Positions 10,483 to 21,599 of a DNA stretch of 62,000 nucleotides are shown piece after piece. The number at the start of each line of letters is the position of its first letter. Position 1 is the stretch's first letter. Source of the DNA: Cryptomeria japonica (lineage: Eukaryota > Streptophyta > Pinopsida > Cupressales > Cupressaceae); the NCBI RefSeq assembly GCF_030272615.1, contig NC_081412.1:686584583-686646582 (forward strand). Reading direction: 5' to 3'. The notes beneath the pieces are model-generated. The model worked only from the letters and a program-made list of their open reading frames with translations. It did not search any database and was not told the origin of the DNA. The position numbers were made by a program, and so were the translations under genes.

Positions 10483-12039
10483 ATGGGTTCTCCTAAATTT
10501 TGACTTTTAACTCCTCATAATTATGCATCATGGAAGATTAAAGTGTGGAGTAAACTAATGGAAAAAGGACTCATTCGTTATGTAAATAGAACTATTACAA
10601 CACCACCTGATCCTAAGGATGATCCTAATGCTCAAATTGAATGGCTCACTAAGAATGCTATGGCTCTTGGAACATTAATAAAGTATGTATCAGATGGCCT
10701 CATTTTCCACATTGATAAGAGTATTACAATTAAAGAGGCTTGGGATATTTATGACAAATTGTATGGCCAAGTTGATGAGATTAAGGGCTACAAGATTGAT
10801 AGTGAACTCACAACATTGGATCCCAAGGATTTTGATACAATCCAAGATTATGCCACAAAAGAAAATGAGCTAAGAGAAAAGCCAAAGGATTATGGAATTG
10901 ACAAAAGGGATGCTCAATTGGTTTATAACTTGTTGGACAAGCTTCCATCAAAGTATGCAGCCTTTGTATCTAGCTTTCATACCCATAGGTTAGCTCAAGG
11001 TTCCTCATACACTTCTCCCTCATTTTATGCCTTCATAGAGATGTTGATACTTGAGCAATCTAAGTTGACCAAGATGGGGATTCTCAAATCTTCAAAGTCA
11101 CAAGATTTGGTGGCTAACAAAGGGAATTAAAGAAATCAAGGAAAAGGAAAGAATCAAAAGAAACCTAAGTTAAAGTCACAACAAGATGGAGCACAATCCT
11201 CCTCTCCACAACAAGGTGATTCTACATTCTCACCTAAGAGGAAATCATATAAGGACAATATTTTTTATGTATATTGCAAGAAGTCAGGACATGATGAACA
11301 CCATTGTTAGAAGAAGGATATTGATGAGTTGAAGCATCTTCTTGAGAAGAACAAAATCAACCTACCTTCTAGAATGTCTACTTCAGCTTCTTCTTCCAAA
11401 GAAAGGGATAAAGGAAAGGATCATTCTTTTGGGACATATAAATGAAAGGGACAAGATCTTTTTGCTACTACAAGTCATGATTCAGGGAGATGGCTTCTAG
11501 ATTCAAGGGCTTCTCATCATATGGCATCTTTGCAGTCTATGTTCTCTTCATTTGATCCTTGCCACATGTCAAATATTTTCATGGACAATCATACAAACAT
11601 GGATGTGATTGGGAAAGGATGTATTGTCATTGGGGATAACTCCGTCAATGATGTGTTGTGTGTACCCCACATGATAAATAATCTTCTTTCCATCTATCAA
11701 ATCACACATTGGGCAACTAGGAAAACTATGGAGTTCACATCTGATTCAGTTATCATTAGAGACTTGGAGACTAGAGCTATCATTGCAACTAGGGTGGTTG
11801 ATCATGTATCTCGGTTGTACTCTTTTTCAAATTTTGGTCCTATTGATGAGGTTGATTCTTCCTATGTTTATGATTCATATTTTGAGGAGAACTTTGGGTA
11901 CTTGAACTTGGGGATTCTCACATGTGACCTCATTCTTGAGCCTTGCATTTCAATTCCTCCTATTGATATCACATCACCTATTGCACCTAATGATGCAGCT
12001 AGTGCGATAGTTTTGCCTTCTTGTGATTTAGTGCAGTAG
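10483..12039 (+). pseudogene. Gag and protease of element B
   Basis: The start is set by comparison with D: MGSPKF at 10483, but here followed at once by TGA (10501). The open piece 10543-11130 is a UBN2-type Copia Gag (WSKLMEKGLI, AMALGTLIKYVSD, EAWDIYDKLYGQVDEIKGYKIDSELTTL). Beyond a stop near 11128 a CX2CX4HX4C knuckle (YCKKSGHDEHHC) lies around 11270. The protease active site near 11490 reads WLLDSRASHH, so the catalytic Gly of Asp-Ser-Gly has become Arg. 11521-12039 carries the downstream segment (VIGKGCIVIGDNSVNDVLCVPHMINNLLSIYQITH). Several stops make it a pseudogene. Confidence 0.87.
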
Positions 12040-12492
12040 GATATTGCTTGTCTTCTAGCTTGAGTTGATTGGAATGACTACTCGACAGACATTGTAGGTT
12101 TGTTTGTGGACTCCTACATTGCAAATTTGGGAGACATCATTGATGACATTCATCTTCTCTTTGATGAAGATGATCCTTGTTCGATTATTGTGAGGGAACA
12201 CTCTGACCCTCTTGTGCATTCTCTACATGATCATTCTTTCAAGGTTGACATGATTGTGGATAATTTTGTACAACAGTTAGAGGAGGTCTTTTTATGCTTA
12301 GAGGAGACATGTGATTCTTTGGCTATTGTTCTACATTATTCTCCACTAGATCTTGGAGTGCCTTTTTCAGCAGTGTGGAGTAGTTCACCACCTTTGGAGG
12401 GGGTACCCTTCAACATTGACTTGGGGACACTTGAGCAGTTTTTCATATATTCCAGTCATCATGAGTTAGTTTCCTACATATTCCCTTCATGA
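12040..12492 (+). pseudogene. Acidic tail domain of the B/D family (element B copy)
   Basis: This occupies the place where integrase should follow the protease, but shows no integrase motif. Open frame 12100-12492 (FVDSYIANLGDIIDDIHLLFDEDDP... then LEEVFLCLEETCDSL and PLDLGVPFSAVW) aligns along its length with 48444-48060 of element D. The segment is rich in Asp and Glu and I do not recognise a known fold. Two stops near 12039-12063 and a frameshift near 12490 break it. Its conservation in two copies suggests it was translated as the C-terminus of the Gag-protease protein. Confidence 0.7.
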
Positions 12493-12915
12493 TTGGGGAG
12501 ACTTTATGGATACACCTTTGGTTTTGTTTCTTCCCAAGGGGAGGAATGTTGTTCGATGTTCATGGAGCATTTTCTTCATTCATCTTCGAGCTTCTACCAT
12601 TGGTGCTAACTCTACATTGAGGGGGGGGCTACCTAGATTCTCTTATTCTCTCATATGGGGGGGACTTTTTCCCTACATGGGGTTTTGTTCCTCACATACT
12701 TCTATGAGAGTTCTCTTGTATAGTTTTCATCTCTCTTTTGGGGGAGGGTTTTTTCCCATTAGGTTTTTCTCTCTTTTCCTGCTTTATGAGAGATTGCATT
12801 GGTTTGTGTGCATTTTCATTTGTACATGGGTATCTAACATTGCCTAGTAGTTGAGACCCATCTTGCATTTCTTAGTTTCATTGTATACTTAAGTGCATTC
12901 CCCTAAGTTGCACTT
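12493..12915 (+). other. Element B 3' region
   Basis: Matches the 3' part of element D: a decayed frame with MDTPLVLFLPKGRNVV near 12506, then G-rich words (GGGGGG at 12621, 12656 and 12741). No polymerase or integrase motif. It leads directly to the PPT. Confidence 0.65.
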
Positions 12916-12924
12916 AAGGGGGAG
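12916..12924 (+). promoter_or_regulatory. Element B polypurine tract
   Basis: AAGGGGGAG lies directly before TGTTGGTG of the right LTR. Confidence 0.85.
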
Positions 12925-13419
12925 TGTTGGTGTAATTATTTATTCATGTTGGATATTATTACATCTTACTTAAGTTTACTTAGGTACATGCATATCATAC
13001 TAGTTTGGGTATGAGCCACTTGGGTGTTTGTGCCACATTGGGATAGTGTGTTGTATGATATTTCCACCTTTTATGGTGTGATCTTGTTATTACTTTATCA
13101 TATCACCTTATTGTGGGATGATAATTCCACCTTCGGTGGGTGATCCACCTCATATGGAATATTTTATTGTTTTTCCTACCTACCACACCTATTTTCTACC
13201 TACCCTTGTTTCTCATTGAGCCACATATCATGTTTGTGTGCTCACATGTCCATATAGCCTTTCTTATATAAGCAGGATCATATTCATTGTATGTAATAAT
13301 TTTTTGATGATCTAGTTGATCAATATTTTCTCTTGATAGAATATAGTTTATTCCTATCAATATTTTGTCTCTCTATTTTGTACTTTTCATTGAGCTATTG
13401 ATCTTGGCAAAATCTGACA
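12925..13419 (+). repeat. Element B 3' LTR
   Basis: 495 bp, TGTTGG...GACA, followed by target duplication CTAAT at 13420. Contains the TATA-like TTATATAAG at 13264. Confidence 0.95.
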
Positions 13420-13424
13420 CTAAT

Positions 13425-13711
13425 AGATAAAAGGGTGTACCTAGATCAGATAGAGCATGCTTCGAACTGCCAAATAAAAGGGTGTACCTAGATTTGACAA
13501 AGCACACTTCTGACCATTGGATTAAAGGTTGCACCGTAAAAAAATTGTAGTCTCTAATTTGAAGAATATATAGGTAATTTTGGAGTTCTTGGGCCTTCTG
13601 AGTGTGATGATGACATTCATTTCATTCAAAAGTGCCTAGATTTTTTTATCTACCCTTATATTTTACCTCGATTTTCATGCCCTCAACCAAATTGACGGGA
13701 AAAAATTTAAC
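13425..13711. repeat. Remainder of the tandem-repeat flank
   Basis: Continues the 45-55 bp degenerate repeat seen at 560-712 (GATAAAAGGGTGTACCTAGAT, GCACACTTCTGACC). No gene seen. Confidence 0.55.
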
Positions 13712-15271
13712 TGTTGGCATAACTGATGGTGTTGGTACAACCGGTCCATTGGTTAGTATTGTCATTGATGACTAACACTTACTAGTGAATAAGGCCAAGC
13801 CCTTAGGCAAGAAGATGTTGTAAACCTCAATGGTTTACTGATGGTTGCAAACAGTATGGAGGATTCAATGCTTCCCAAATATGCATTATTGACACACTTA
13901 AGCTGTATGTTGGTAGGAGACTAATCGGTTGAAGGATAAACAGAGCAATTGATCGGTTAGTCAAGCATCTGATAGATGTTGAGATCAGTTTCTTAAACTG
14001 GTAGTTGAAATGATGATATGGCCACAAGAGGTGACTCAGATTGCAGTTTAGTAGTCTTATGCATGACTAAAACACTCTGAACAGACAGGTGATCAGTCTA
14101 ATTGATGATTAGTGACTGGTGGCAAAAGGTGAAGAGTTACACTGGTGAACCGGTGATACAGGTTGAAGGATGATAACCACCAAGAATCTCGGAGCAATGA
14201 CCGATAAGCTGGATGCAATGACCAAACGTGAGTCAATCATGGTGAGATATCATCAAACAAATGGATAGTGAAGTCTACAATAGTTAACAACCAGTTGAGG
14301 TGAGATTTGTGTAGATTTTTCGATTCGCATTAAAAAGATAGAACACGACCCAGAGGTTGGTGAAATTATGAGTTACAGAGGCAGTCAAGGATGAGTTTTT
14401 AGCGAGATTGATGGAGAGTGCATAGAGAGAGTGCGAGAAGATTTGAAAATATTTGAATTTCAAATCTACCGAGTGTTAGGTGTAAACTGATTGAGGAATC
14501 AACGAGTATGTGTTGGCGAAATATGGTATAAAGGTTTTTGGCAAAAACCAAAATGATTGATCGTAAAAATTGCAAAGTGCAATTTTAAGGAGAGGCGATC
14601 CAGCAAGGTGAGAAGAGGGTAGAACTGCTAAGTGAATAATAGAGTGGTGAAGGGAGCATAGAAAGAATGCAGAGCACCAGTAGAGTGCAGAGCAAGTGTA
14701 ACTGATGGTCAAACCGAAGAGCTTCATTTGGATCTGATTAAGCTAAGAGTATCTATTACAACAGATCATTCTCTTTGTTGTTTTCTAATAACTACAACAG
14801 TAAAATCCCTTAATCGGGTCTACTTTAACAGGTCCCTTTGTAAAATCCCTTAACTGAGTGACATATTAAATGATGATCCTAAGTCCTTTGACAAGGCTAC
14901 CTCTAACAGGGTAAAGGTTCTAACAGGCCTTAAAGAAAATCCCTTAACCGGGTGGCACCTAACACTGTTGTTGTAATCTCCTATCAGGGATGGCTCCTCA
15001 CCGGGCGTACTCTAGAAGAGTGAAGATTTTGTGAATTTCTACTCACACCGTGGTTTTCTCCCATTTTGGGTTTCCACGTGATAAATCTTGGTAGTCATGT
15101 GTGTTTGATTTTATGTGTTCTTGTTTCTTATTAATGCAACTTATACTAATAAGTGTTAAGTTTGAATATAAATTTTGATTAAGGTTAAATCTGGTAAAAC
15201 CAGTATAGTGTTGATTCACCCCTTCCCTCTCAGTGCCGGTTGGGAGGGCTCAAACTAAGGTTGTCATCACA
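13712..15271 (+). repeat. Element F: solo LTR of a Copia family related to A and I
   Basis: Starts TGTTGGCATAAC (or possibly the inner TGTTGGTACAACC at 13730) and ends near GTTGTCATCACA. It shares, in the opposite orientation, the A-family landmarks: CCCTTAA(C/T)CGGGT words at 14800-14960, a 'TTTGGGTTTCCACGTG' segment near 15070, and the pyrimidine form of the G-run motif at 15214-15240. No PBS, PPT or coding sequence flanks it, so a solo LTR is the simplest reading. I could not find a clean target duplication, so the ends are approximate. Confidence 0.65.
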
Positions 15272-16369
15272 TTCATAGCATCTCAAAACCTTATGATCAA
15301 TGTGCACAAAGAAAATCACTCAAGGTTGAATCCCTCAAGCATGTGGACAAGAACTTGATATAACATGAAAGGTTCACAATCTCCTACCAAAAAGATATGT
15401 TGCTTGCAATTTAAAATTTTGGGAAATGGTGGCATAAATTTTGATGTTACATGCTACTATTTTATGCCTCTCTATATTATTGTTATTATTATATATCATC
15501 TCATGTAGATGGAGACACCATTTTGCAAGTTTGGGTAATTGACGTATATTTTAGCAATATAGAGATGAATGAAATATTTGTTTCCAAATAATGTATTTTT
15601 TATTTTTACGCATTTCCATCATAGCCCATCATGTTTCAAAAATAAAACTTTTTCCATTATCAAAAACTCCAAGAGTCTTTGGAGCAATTTTCTCAAAGAC
15701 AGTGCATCACTAGCTAGAGACTCGGGACAGTTTGCAAGGCCAATATCCAAAGTTAGGAGGAGCATGCATTTCTATTGTATGGTGTTTATTTCTACCCCTT
15801 GGTTTTATAATTGTTTAGATATATTAGATCTTGAAGTTCATAAAAAATCCTTCTAGAGGAGGTAAATTTTGGAACAATAGGTATTTCTTATAGGGAGTAT
15901 ACCCACAACTCCAAGATAATAATAATGATTATTTCCATTTGTGAATTCACTATTGTAGAGGATTAATTTACTATTTTAATAGTTCTATAATTTTCATAAA
16001 TCATATTTATGCCATTAAGAAATACTATAAAATCTTATGGTTTATATTTCTTAGTGACAATGTGCATACATAGTTTTTAGAAAAGATTTAAAATGGAAAG
16101 TTGTTGATTGAAGAATATGAAAAACATGCTACAAACACATAGGTAATATGGAATAGAAGTTCAAAATGAAATTTAGTATCAAACTACTACTTATCATAGG
16201 CACACTTTCTAGGGAATTTTCAAGATGACACTAAGGAACATGCAACATCTCATAGGTACAGGGCCAAGATTTGGCATACAATCTATCATCATGGATCATC
16301 TTAGCATGAGGATATTGGAGATATATGTTTCTAATTACTTAAGGACAAACAATTTTGAGAGGGGGGACT
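15272..16369. other. No gene; probable 3' internal end of element G
   Basis: No recognisable protein. The last bases, GAGAGGGGGGACT at about 16357-16369, look like a polypurine tract directly in front of TGTCATGTCCC, suggesting at least the right part is the 3' internal end of a + strand LTR element. Its coding part is not in the window. Confidence 0.45.
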
Positions 16370-17110
16370 TGTCATGTCCCATTTATTAAAAATAAATAAA
16401 AATTGGTCAATATTAACCCATTTTATTCTTCCATGGGTTAATCAAACAAGTTTAGGGAGAATAATTAATTTAATATTTATGAATATTCAAATATTCTAAA
16501 ATCAAATAGGACATTTAAAAATTAAATTATATATTTGGAAACACTTAGTGGGGCCATGAATTTTGTGTGATAATGGGGAGTTTGAAATATTTATAATTAA
16601 TGATTTTCTCATGAAGAACGGAGTGGGAAATTGAAATAATTCTAACTAATTATTTTCCCAACAAGAGAAAATTTGCTAGGCGAGAGTGGAGTGGAAAATT
16701 GAAATGTTTTTAATTAATGATTTTCCAACCCAAGCAAATTTGGCAAGCAAGAGTGGAGTGAGAATTTGTAATATTTCTAATTAATGATTTCCCACCAAAT
16801 TGGCCAAGGACAAGATAAATACAAAGCATATTTAAAGGAACTCATCTTTATGCCATATCTACTTCTCAATTTCTCATTGTATGAACTTCATTTTCTATAA
16901 TATTCTTCAGTGGACGTAAACTCCTTGGAGATTTAGGGCTTCTGGATAGAATCCTATAAGTTTCAAGTGGATAGTGGGCAAAAGCCTATTGTTCACATAG
17001 AGAAACTTCATCCAAAGGTTGCATTGGAGCTTCAAAATTTTATTAGTTTTAGTAGTTTTCCATTGTTTGTCTTGTGTGCAGTGCTTCATTGATATTGTTG
17101 TAGTGATTTC
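16370..17110 (+). repeat. Element G LTR (right boundary uncertain)
   Basis: Begins TGTCATGTCCC after a PPT-like tract. U3 contains about four copies of a ~60-75 bp degenerate repeat (16575-16795) around GAGTGG.AAATTGAAAT and TTAATGATTTTCC. A TATA-like GATAAATACAAAG lies near 16814. I could not locate a matching second LTR or the end; the end given is a guess. Confidence 0.45.
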
Positions 17111-17714
17111 AAATTTGTTTTGAGGTGTTGTTGTTGTTATTTAATTATATTTTCTAATCTTTTGGTGTAGCTCGTCATATAAAAAATTAGAGATTAGCTT
17201 TGGTTATTGTTGGTCAATGTTGTGTAGTTTTGGCATTGTGGGTTGTGTTGCATAGTGGGCTTTTCATCATAGTTATGTGATTGTTGGTACTTTTGAGTCT
17301 TTGCAAGAATGCTACAAAATTGCGCTATTTTTATCATGTTTGTAATATCATGTAATCTATAATTTTATTTTTATGTTCAAATAGAATTAATTTGTGGTGT
17401 TTAGAGTGAATCAAGTGGTTTCATTTTGTCATAGTTTTGTGCGTTTTGTAAATATTTTGGTGTAAAAAGCTATATAATTTGCTACTATTGTAAATCAGAT
17501 TTTAGACCCGATAATATGCTTTTGGATATCAGAAAAAATATTTCAATAGTGTTCTATGAAGTTCCATTCAATTTAATGCCCTTTGGTGCAAGACTAGTTG
17601 ACTAGTTTTGGTGTTTTATGTGAAATTTGGTATAATAATTGTGAATCTATTTTTCTAGATTTGAGAGTAATATTTAATTTTGTGTTGAAGACATTACATT
17701 TAACATTGCTCTCT
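17111..17714. other. AT-rich DNA, nothing recognised
   Basis: No coding signal, RNA gene or clear repeat boundary seen. It may be the downstream part of LTR G. Confidence 0.4.
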
Positions 17715-18510
17715 AGTGCTACGCTATTTTAAGATGTAAAAATACACTTCAACTGAGCAATTTTTGTAGGTATTGAAGAACAAACTCAATTGACTAGATT
17801 ATGCCACCAAGGATAGGTTCATCTCATCTGGACTAAATTTCAACACAACCCTATTCTAGGCCCCACAAATTTAATATGTCATATTTTTCAAATCCATGAT
17901 TATCTATCTAATTCTCTATTTTAAATTATATATCAATGTCAAAATATCAACATATTTGTATCACACCAACTAGATAAGCATGTATCTCTCTCAATATCAT
18001 TTATCATTTCTAATTATTTATCTCAAAATCTCAAATCCTAACTCAAGTGCATCCCTATTAATCATGGATTAGAGTTTATGATCAACTAATCAACATATAT
18101 CATCATTGTAGTCTCTTTTTTCTATCTTTCAAACTCAATTTAGGGTATAAACATTATTAAAGAAGTTGTATACTTCATTTTGTACATAATATACTTCCAA
18201 CATGTTTTTAAGTATTTCACTATTTTAGACATAAATATACACATTAAGTGAACATTTTTAACAAGTAACAAGAACAAACTTAATATTAGACTAAATTGTG
18301 CCACTTAAGATAAAATCATCCCATACAAACCAAATTATAATAAAAAGATCTCTAATCACTGCCTAATGCTATATTTCAAATAATATATCACTATCAAAAC
18401 ATTAAATAAACATATCATACCAATTAAATAAATATTTATTTCTCTAAATTTTATTTATCATTATTAATTATTCATCTCAATATCTCAACCTCAACTACTA
18501 CTACTTCGAC
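17715..18510. repeat. Degenerate tandem duplication, ~500 bp period
   Basis: The segment from about 17722 (CTATTTTAAGATGTAAAAATACAC...) recurs from about 18220 (CTATTTTAGACATAAATATACAC...). The matches in order are GAACAAACT(C/T)AAT..GACTA, AT(T/G)(A/T)TGCCAC, TATATCA.TGTCAAAA and TTTATCAT(T/.)..TAATTATT(T/C)ATCTCAA. Extensive divergence shows it is old. No protein is encoded. Confidence 0.6.
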
Positions 18511-19382
18511 CCCTAATAAACCAAACTAAATAAACCTAGGGTATTAAATGTTTCCCTATTCATCTAAATAGAAACACCTCCAACAATTGAAAAGAATATA
18601 ATATGTTGATAGTCTTTTTACAAAATATATAAAAAGAAAAATTATTAGTCAGCCACTTGGTCATTATCATATGCACACTTTTCCCTCTTTGGAGGCTTTA
18701 TTTTACTATTAAGTATAGACCCACATTAAATATAAGAGAGCCCATTTATATTGAATCCATGATCCAATCATTGAAATCATTAAATATCAACTATTATAAG
18801 CCCTCACCTAATTTTTCTTTTATAATCTTTGGCCACTATAAAAGAATTAAAAATTAAATACGAGTATGCAAGCATTTATTCTTGTCTCATAAGAAGCTTT
18901 ACATATGAAGCCAACCATTAAGAGCTGTTTTATACCTACTCCAAATCCCCATTAATATTTTCTGTAGCCAAAAAACAACTTTGTTTCAAATGATTTAATT
19001 TTGTAGTGCTTTGTATTATTCATTTCCCATGGTACAAAGATAAACATTTAATAAATTGTGTGTCAAAGTTATTTATTGCATAAATATCTAGACGTTAGAG
19101 ACATAAGACAATTTGGGTATGAAAGGGATTCCAAAAAATGAATCTTTAGAGACATTACAAGACAACCATAAAACACAAACATGACTTTGTCTTCTCGCAC
19201 TTTTCCATAAAAATCAAGAGTGGTTGCTTGTATGATTCTGAATTTAATATCACTTTTAAATGTTTTTTATTTTTTATTTTAATTAGGTGTTTCCAAGGTA
19301 CAATACTTTGTAAAGTATGTTTAAAATTTAAGTCCCACCCACATGACATTCCACTAGAGTTGATAACAAATTTGTATAAATA

Positions 19383-19419
<37 letters not shown>

Positions 19420-20235
19420 TTATTTATTTGTCTTTTTTATTTTTTAATTGAACATTGTTGGTTATAAAAAAGAAAATAGTTAAAAAACAAGTATATAATT
19501 AGTTTACAGTAGGAGATGCTATGGAAGCTCCTCATACATTGTTATAATCTTATGATGAAACCACACATCAATCATTCAATTGTTAGATAATTACGCCAAC
19601 GAACACATTCTAGATAATTACATCAACATACACACTAGGAATGAGCCTAGATCCACTATATATATGAATTACAATTATTATTACATCCACATGTTTCCTT
19701 GGAACAAGATTAATACATCTACAAGTTGGCTACAAGCATAAACCTAAACCAAACATGTAATAGGCCAAGTCCAAGAGCCCACACATTACTCTGAAAGAAG
19801 GGACACACTATGTGCTACCCAATGTGGACTTATCTAGTCCCAATGTTCATCCACACACTATCTCCATTGAGCATATTTTACAAACATGTGACACATGAAT
19901 CTAGAACAACTACCTAATCAACTAACTTGCACAATGAACACTCTATCATTATTAACTTTTGGTCTAATGAAACTCAACAAGTGAAACTTTTGAATCTAAC
20001 ACAACACGTGTAGACGTAGTCTCCTTTCAAATCATAGGTCATAACTCTCAAATGCAATAGAATGCGGAACAAAACAACTTGTTAGTGTAAACACAATGTT
20101 TGAGGAACAAACCTCTATAACATACCACAGATACTTCCAAATCACCTCCAACAACTAGAATAGATGCAAGAAAATATTACAAACATACTTCAATTGATCT
20201 CACTTACATAACTTGTCACTGTACTTCTAGAACTC
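18511..20235. other. Gene-free AT-rich stretch
   Basis: No protein motif, RNA gene or LTR boundary recognised. An isolated TATA-like CTATAAAAGA near 18836 has no coding sequence behind it. Confidence 0.5.
19385..19432. repeat. (TA)n(TTTA)n microsatellite
   Basis: About 14 TA units followed by four TTTA units. Confidence 0.95.
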
Positions 20236-21069
20236 TGTTGGTAAACAGATTTGTCACACCCAAAAAGCAGTGACAATCATTCCAATAGCTGGAGAGATTG
20301 TGGTGAGGCCACAATCTTCCTCTGCGTTTGAGAGGGGCAACTCCCTCATATGATGGGGGTATTTGTGATTTTTGTGTACTTTTGACCTGAAAGTACAAAA
20401 AGGAAGGAAAAAACAAAACTAAAGAAAGTAGATAACAAAAACCCCAACAGCAGACACATGAATACACACTAAGATTCCACAATAGATAATCATTACAAGG
20501 GGGTTTAAGCATAAGATGGGTTTAAAATATGCAATGATGATGAAAGAAGCACAACAACTCTCAACATACGAAGAGATAAGCTATACTAGCACAAACAAGT
20601 CAAGATACCAATAAATGATGTGTTTCATTAAGTCAGTTACATAGATTATTAAATTGAAAACAAATAGATTCCACTGATACACAAAGGGATTACTAATTTA
20701 AAATGCAAGAAATTAGTAACAATAAATCATGAATACATTCAACGCATACGAACTCAATGCATTCTTCATTATTCTTTTGAAAATATACAAGTCCAAAAGC
20801 TTTGTGTACAAAATGTGAAAACCAAAATTTCTGAAAAAGTTTCTCTACAAAATTCTCCAGAGTTTCCCCCATGCAAGAGTCCCCATTACAAATGAAATAG
20901 CCTTGTATTTATAGGCATCCTGCAATAACTAATTCATAACCACTTTTGGTAACCACTTAGTCTAACTACTTAGGATAACTACCCAACTAATCCACTTAGG
21001 ATAACTACCTTTTTGAACATAAGTTAGGATTTACCTAACTTTTACAAAGTTAAATTCACAAGGATAACT

Positions 21070-21420
21070 TTAATTACAATAAGTGACATAAACCACTTTT
21101 TCAAAAGGCAATATGAAACTTGTGATGTTGAAGAAGCAACTCGATGTCAATTTTGTCGAGGTGGCCTCCATGTCTTCTTTTAATATTTGAGTTACTTGCT
21201 CATCAACAAGTTGGTCTTCAAACACAAGTAATTTGACTATATTTGCATAAACATACTTCCCTTTCATAGATAAAATATTCTTTTGAATAACATGAGAAGG
21301 TTGCTTCAATGCATGCTCAAATCTCATAAACTCTTCTTCGACAAAATACCCATGCCAATACAGGAAAGTAAATGAAAGTGACATCTTTATGATCTGAAAC
21401 ATCTTTGAGGAATCATCCAT
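21070..21420 (-). CDS. Unrecognised ORF inside J, 116 aa
   Basis: An open frame of 116 codons between decayed neighbours, downstream on the same strand as the PPR remnant. The middle (HALKQPSHVIQKNI... VYANIVKLLVFEDQLVDEQVTQILKEDME) has the composition of real protein, but I know no family for it. It could be a fragment of an older coding region or chance. I assign no function. Confidence 0.25.
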   Translation of the reverse strand: MDDSSKMFQIIKMSLSFTFLYWHGYFVEEEFMRFEHALKQPSHVIQKNILSMKGKYVYANIVKLLVFEDQLVDEQVTQILKEDMEATSTKLTSSCFFNITSFILPFEKVVYVTYCN

Positions 21421-21599
21421 TCACCCACAATTTTAACTTTTGGAAAGATGTAGTTTAAACTAAACTATCCCAAATGGTATAAGTTTTTCATTTCAAACTC
21501 CAGGTTTGCTCTAATATGTCTTCTCACCAGCAAACAAATAAATGTCTTTAGTATTGGGAATCTCAAACATTTTGAACCCTTTGAAAATATAAGAGGTTC

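Larger units (their letters stand above)
718..13419 (+). mobile_element. Element B: non-autonomous Copia-type LTR retrotransposon (gag-protease only)
   Basis: The element begins TGTTGGTGTAATT and ends AATCTGACA, flanked by the 5 bp duplication CTAAT (713-717 and 13420-13424). Its left LTR is split by element A. Without A and one TSD copy the left LTR is 96+399 = 495 bp, exactly the length of the right LTR (12925-13419). The PBS at 8864 matches initiator-Met tRNA and a polypurine tract (PPT) precedes the right LTR, so the element reads on +. Inside are a Copia-type gag, a protease motif and an acidic tail. I find no integrase, RT or RNase H motif between 10.5 and 12.9 kb. The architecture matches the gag-only terminal-repeat class known in plants (TR-GAG-like). 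Element D is a second copy in opposite orientation. Confidence 0.93.

Noticed and set aside
18830-18900. Host gene promoter (CTATAAAAGA)
   Set aside because: No coding sequence or splice-like structure follows within the next kilobase.
20895-20915. Promoter on - strand in J (GCCTATAAATACAAGG)
   Set aside because: Good TATA form, but no matching PBS or coding sequence lies to its left; kept only as a caution on J's orientation.
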